From positions 1-9,448 of the forward strand of contig JALVBA010000152.1 of assembly GCA_027010905.1 (NCBI GenBank): a stretch of 9,448 nucleotides of DNA. The letters are read 5' to 3'. The position numbers and the translations under genes were made by a program. Within the stretch, counting starts at the first letter, position 1, and every line of letters starts with the position of its first letter. A model generated the notes under the pieces. It had not been told where the DNA came from. It saw only the letters and a program-made list of their open reading frames with translations, and made no database searches. This document shows, piece after piece, positions 7,274-9,448 of the stretch. This DNA is from Marinilabiliaceae bacterium (GTDB taxonomy: Bacteria > Bacteroidota > Bacteroidia > Bacteroidales > Marinilabiliaceae).

Positions 7274-7291
7274 TTGATATATAAGATAGCC

Positions 7292-7371
7292 AAAACGGAA
7301 TAGGATTAACCTGTGGTTTCTTGTATTGAATCCCATTGTTTTTCCTGCATTGATGTAATTTATTCCGTTTT
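7292..7371. repeat. Perfect 11-bp inverted repeat downstream of the lipoprotein gene
   Basis: AAAACGGAATA (7292-7302) is the perfect reverse complement of TATTCCGTTTT (7361-7371), separated by 58 bases. It begins 18 bases after the stop codon, and the right arm ends in a T-run. It could be a long-loop terminator, an mRNA 3'-end structure or the ends of a very small inserted element. No target-site duplication was seen. Confidence 0.55.
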
Positions 7372-7393
7372 TACACTAAACAAATGTAGGATT

Positions 7394-7430
7394 AGAGGCT
7401 GTCCGCTGTTTAGGGCAGCTTCTTTAATAT
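7394..7430 (+). terminator. Intrinsic terminator before the fibre-protein gene
   Basis: AGAGGCTGTCC (7394-7404) pairs along all 11 positions with GGGCAGCTTCT (7413-7423), using two G-U pairs, around an 8-base loop. TTAATATTTT follows. This is a strong hairpin, about 120 bases after the lipoprotein stop and only 26 bases before the next ATG. It may end the upstream transcript, or act as an attenuator in the leader of the fibre gene if that promoter lies upstream. Its stem resembles the hairpin at 2324-2353. Confidence 0.75.
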
Positions 7431-7449
7431 TTTATTAAAAATTACAGTT

Positions 7450-8916
7450 ATGAAAAAAGTTTATTTAATCATTTTACTTATTGCCGTTACCTTTAATACG
7501 GTATTTTCGCAAGTTCCAAATGCCTTTAATTATCAGGCAGTAGTACGTAGTTCGACGGGTCAGATTTTGGCCAACCAAGCAGTCAGTTTTCGTATTAGTC
7601 TTTTAAAGAATTCCGAAACAGGAACTGTTGTATACTCCGAGACCCATGCTCTTACCACAAACGAATTTGGGTTGGTAAATTTTAAGATTGGTGAAGGGAC
7701 AATCTTGTCCGGGTCATTTTCTTCGGCTAATTGGGGTGAAGTAATATTTATAAAAGTTGAGTTCGACCCTGATGGAGGAAGTTCATATTCGCACCTTGCA
7801 ACAACAAAACTTTCGTCGGTTCCTTACGCATTTAAAGCGCAAACGGTAGTTGACGACCAGGTTGATGATGCCGATGCCGACCCTGCCAACGAAATTCAAA
7901 CGCTTTCGCTTTCGGGAAACGATTTGACCATAGAAGGAGGAAATACAGTTACGCTACCTGAAAGCGACAGCCCGTGGCAAAATTTTTACTCAGGAGGAGG
8001 TATATATTATAGCGATGGTCAGATTGGTATAGGAACAAATGTTAAAACCGAAAATATTTTATTTGATGTTTCTGGAGGAGATAGAACTGCTATTTCTACA
8101 ATTAATAATTCAGCGAGTAATGCTACCCTAGTTTCACGTAATTTGGGTACCGGGCCTGCTGCCTATTTTCATGGTTCAGTCAAAATAAACGACGGAACTC
8201 AAGGCAACGGCAAAGTACTTACTTCCGATGCCGACGGAGTTGCCTCGTGGCAAACAGCGGCAAGTGGCGGTAGCAGTTTATGGACAGCAAATGGAAGCAA
8301 TATTTACCGAAGCGGTGGTTTTGTGGGTATTGGAACATCATCGCCTATACATAGTATTGATATTCATAGTAATTATGCAATGATAAATTTAAAAGCAATT
8401 TCTAAACACGCAGGAGTTATTCTCGACAGAAATTCTTCATCCGATCTTGCATATCTGCTTCTTAGAACAGATGGTGATAATAAATATTATGTTGGTCTTT
8501 TGGGTACTGATACATATAGAATTAACTATGGTGGCACAAGTGACCTTACAGGATTAGAAGTAAAAACCACCGGGGATGTAGCTATGAGCAACGACTTAAA
8601 AGTTGCTGGAGAGGTACATTCAGAAAATACCGGAAATGCAAATATGATTCCGATTGCATATGGTACAATTAAAGAGGATGGGACTATATATAAAAGTTCC
8701 GGAAATATCTCGGTTAGTAAAACAGCAACCGGAACGTATCATATTACAATAACCGGTGAAAGCTATATCTTTTACAATTATATTACAACTGCAACCTTAA
8801 CTAATAACGGATTTATTACTACTGGTTCTGTTAGTGGTAAACTTATAATTAAAACTTCTGATACTAGCGGTAATCCTAAAAATATGGTCTTTTCGTTTGT
8901 TGTTTACAAACCATAA
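7450..8916 (+). CDS. Secreted tail-fibre-like protein
   Basis: The 488-residue product has a Sec signal peptide (MKKVYLIILLIAVTFNTVFS, cleavage before Gln21). Residues 21-130 form a Bacteroidota N-terminal module I recognise by pattern: PNAFNYQAVVRSSTGQIL, YSETHALTTNEFGLVNFKIG, NWGEVIFIKVEFDPDGG and a closing SVPYAFKA. An Asp-rich linker (DDADADPANEIQTLSLSGN, from about 138) follows. A fibre-like region then contains two VGIGT-type units (GQIGIGT near 195, GFVGIGT near 290) and GKVLTSDADGVASWQ near 254. The last 90 residues (about 398-488, from MIPIAYGTI) look like a compact all-beta head. There is no T9SS sorting domain and no lipobox, so its route to the surface is unclear. It resembles phage-tail-fibre-like structural or adhesive proteins; the role is inferred. 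The next gene starts 9 bases after its stop, implying an operon. Confidence 0.8.
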   Translation: MKKVYLIILLIAVTFNTVFSQVPNAFNYQAVVRSSTGQILANQAVSFRISLLKNSETGTVVYSETHALTTNEFGLVNFKIGEGTILSGSFSSANWGEVIFIKVEFDPDGGSSYSHLATTKLSSVPYAFKAQTVVDDQVDDADADPANEIQTLSLSGNDLTIEGGNTVTLPESDSPWQNFYSGGGIYYSDGQIGIGTNVKTENILFDVSGGDRTAISTINNSASNATLVSRNLGTGPAAYFHGSVKINDGTQGNGKVLTSDADGVASWQTAASGGSSLWTANGSNIYRSGGFVGIGTSSPIHSIDIHSNYAMINLKAISKHAGVILDRNSSSDLAYLLLRTDGDNKYYVGLLGTDTYRINYGGTSDLTGLEVKTTGDVAMSNDLKVAGEVHSENTGNANMIPIAYGTIKEDGTIYKSSGNISVSKTATGTYHITITGESYIFYNYITTATLTNNGFITTGSVSGKLIIKTSDTSGNPKNMVFSFVVYKP

Positions 8917-8925
8917 AAATATATT

Positions 8926-9399
8926 ATGAAAAATTTAATAGGTTTAATTGTATTTATCCTACTAATTACGGGCAACTTACAAGCCCAAAAAGTAGTTTCG
9001 GCAGATGGAGGTACAGCAACTGTTAACGATTACGAAATTAGTTGGACAGTTGGCGAGATAATAACAGGAACTGTAAATGATGGAACAACAGTGCTAACGC
9101 AAGGGTTTCAACAAAGTAACCTTACGATTACTGCAATCGATGAACTACGCAAAACCGGAGTGGAAATAAAGGTATATCCAAATCCTACTCAGGATTTTGT
9201 GACTATCCATTTTAGCAAAACAATGGAAAAATCGAAGTATTCGCTGTTCGATTTGTCAGGTAGGTTGCTCGAACAAAAGCAGATTAAATCAACTGATGCA
9301 AGAATTGATATGACCGGTTTTGCGAAAGGTGCATATATTTTAAAGCTTAATTTTCGGGGGTCGCAGCCTCTGCAATCTTTTAAAATTATCAAGCGATAA
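8926..9399 (+). CDS. Small T9SS type A sorting-domain protein
   Basis: The 157-residue product has a signal peptide (MKNLIGLIVFILLITGNLQA, cleavage before Gln21). A short module of about 45 residues follows (VVSADGGTATVNDYEISWTVGEI, then GTTVLTQGFQQ). A complete type A sorting domain occupies about 72-157, with VYPNPTQDFV, YSLFDLSGRLL, GAYILKLNF and a final FKIIKR. The sorting domain is over half the protein, so there is little cargo; the module may be a surface tag, subunit or docking piece. The module has the look of short SxGGxA...SYTVGQ...Q.GFQQ segments common before such domains in Bacteroidota. It starts 9 bases after the fibre-like gene and is almost certainly co-transcribed with it. 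A partnership, for example this protein carrying or anchoring the fibre, is a hypothesis. Confidence 0.88.
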   Translation: MKNLIGLIVFILLITGNLQAQKVVSADGGTATVNDYEISWTVGEIITGTVNDGTTVLTQGFQQSNLTITAIDELRKTGVEIKVYPNPTQDFVTIHFSKTMEKSKYSLFDLSGRLLEQKQIKSTDARIDMTGFAKGAYILKLNFRGSQPLQSFKIIKR

Positions 9400-9437
9400 C
9401 TTTTTAAAATTAGTTTTAATTCAGGTTAAAAAGTTAT
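9396..9437. terminator. AT-rich hairpin at the end of the two-gene unit
   Basis: ATAACTTTTTAA (9396-9407) is the perfect reverse complement of TTAAAAAGTTAT (9426-9437). Inside the loop AATTA (9408-9412) pairs with TAATT (9417-9421). The left arm overlaps the TAA stop codon (9397-9399). The stem is long but almost GC-free and has no clear T-run after it, so termination is plausible rather than certain; it is symmetric and could serve both strands. Confidence 0.5.
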
Positions 9438-9448
9438 ACTATTACAAG

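Noticed and set aside
7292..7371. Miniature transposable element (MITE) bounded by 11-bp inverted repeats
   Set aside because: At 80 bases with no flanking target duplication and no second copy in the window, a terminator-like or 3'-end structure is equally likely. Kept only as an inverted repeat.
7381..7388. Minus-strand TACATTTG matching the Bacteroidota -7 consensus
   Set aside because: It would drive antisense transcription into the lipoprotein gene; no -33 element or antisense gene supports it, and an 8-base match is likely by chance.
7450..9399. Prophage or phage-derived contractile injection locus suggested by the fibre-like protein
   Set aside because: No baseplate, sheath, tube, capsid, integrase or lysis genes are present, and both proteins have Sec signal peptides, so this looks like secreted surface protein rather than phage structure.

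Overview
The window looks like a chromosomal segment from a free-living or gut-type member of the Bacteroidota, probably Bacteroidales or a close relative. It is AT-rich. Its genes lack Shine-Dalgarno sequences and have A/T-rich leaders. Two proteins end in type IX secretion (T9SS) type A sorting domains with a YPNP motif. One lipoprotein carries a FISUMP domain and an acidic stretch after the lipobox cysteine. The genus cannot be fixed from the sequence.

Layout. Positions 1-469 (minus) hold the 5' part of a conserved-looking protein of unknown function that runs off the left edge. Upstream of it on the same strand, 541-1362 encodes a complete Cas6 CRISPR-RNA endoribonuclease. Its Tyr/His/Lys triad and glycine-rich loop align with Pyrococcus Cas6, but no other cas gene and no CRISPR array is visible. 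At 1596-2321 (plus) is a six-helix NicO/UreH-like nickel/cobalt-type transporter with a histidine-rich loop. It converges on a 726-residue T9SS cargo protein (2379-4559, minus) with a methionine-rich N-terminal half, and a hairpin terminator lies between the two stop codons.

A 350-base divergent intergenic region (4560-4909) is unusually rich in dyad symmetry. It includes a GGGTA/TACCC/GGGTA triplet that could be an operator or alternative hairpins. It separates the T9SS cargo from a 787-residue surface lipoprotein (4910-7273, plus) made of five Ig-like repeats and a C-terminal FISUMP domain. Two inverted repeats, the second a convincing terminator, close that gene.

The right end (7450-9399, plus) is a two-gene unit: a secreted tail-fibre-like protein with no sorting domain, followed after 9 bases by a small T9SS cargo protein. 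A perfect 12-bp hairpin overlaps the last stop codon.

Taken together, the right two thirds is a cell-surface and secretion neighbourhood (adhesin-like lipoprotein, fibre-like protein, two T9SS cargoes). The left third holds an apparently isolated Cas6 and a metal transporter. No complete new system is proven. The best leads are the orphan Cas6 with its unknown neighbour, the fibre/T9SS pair, and the symmetric divergent promoter region.
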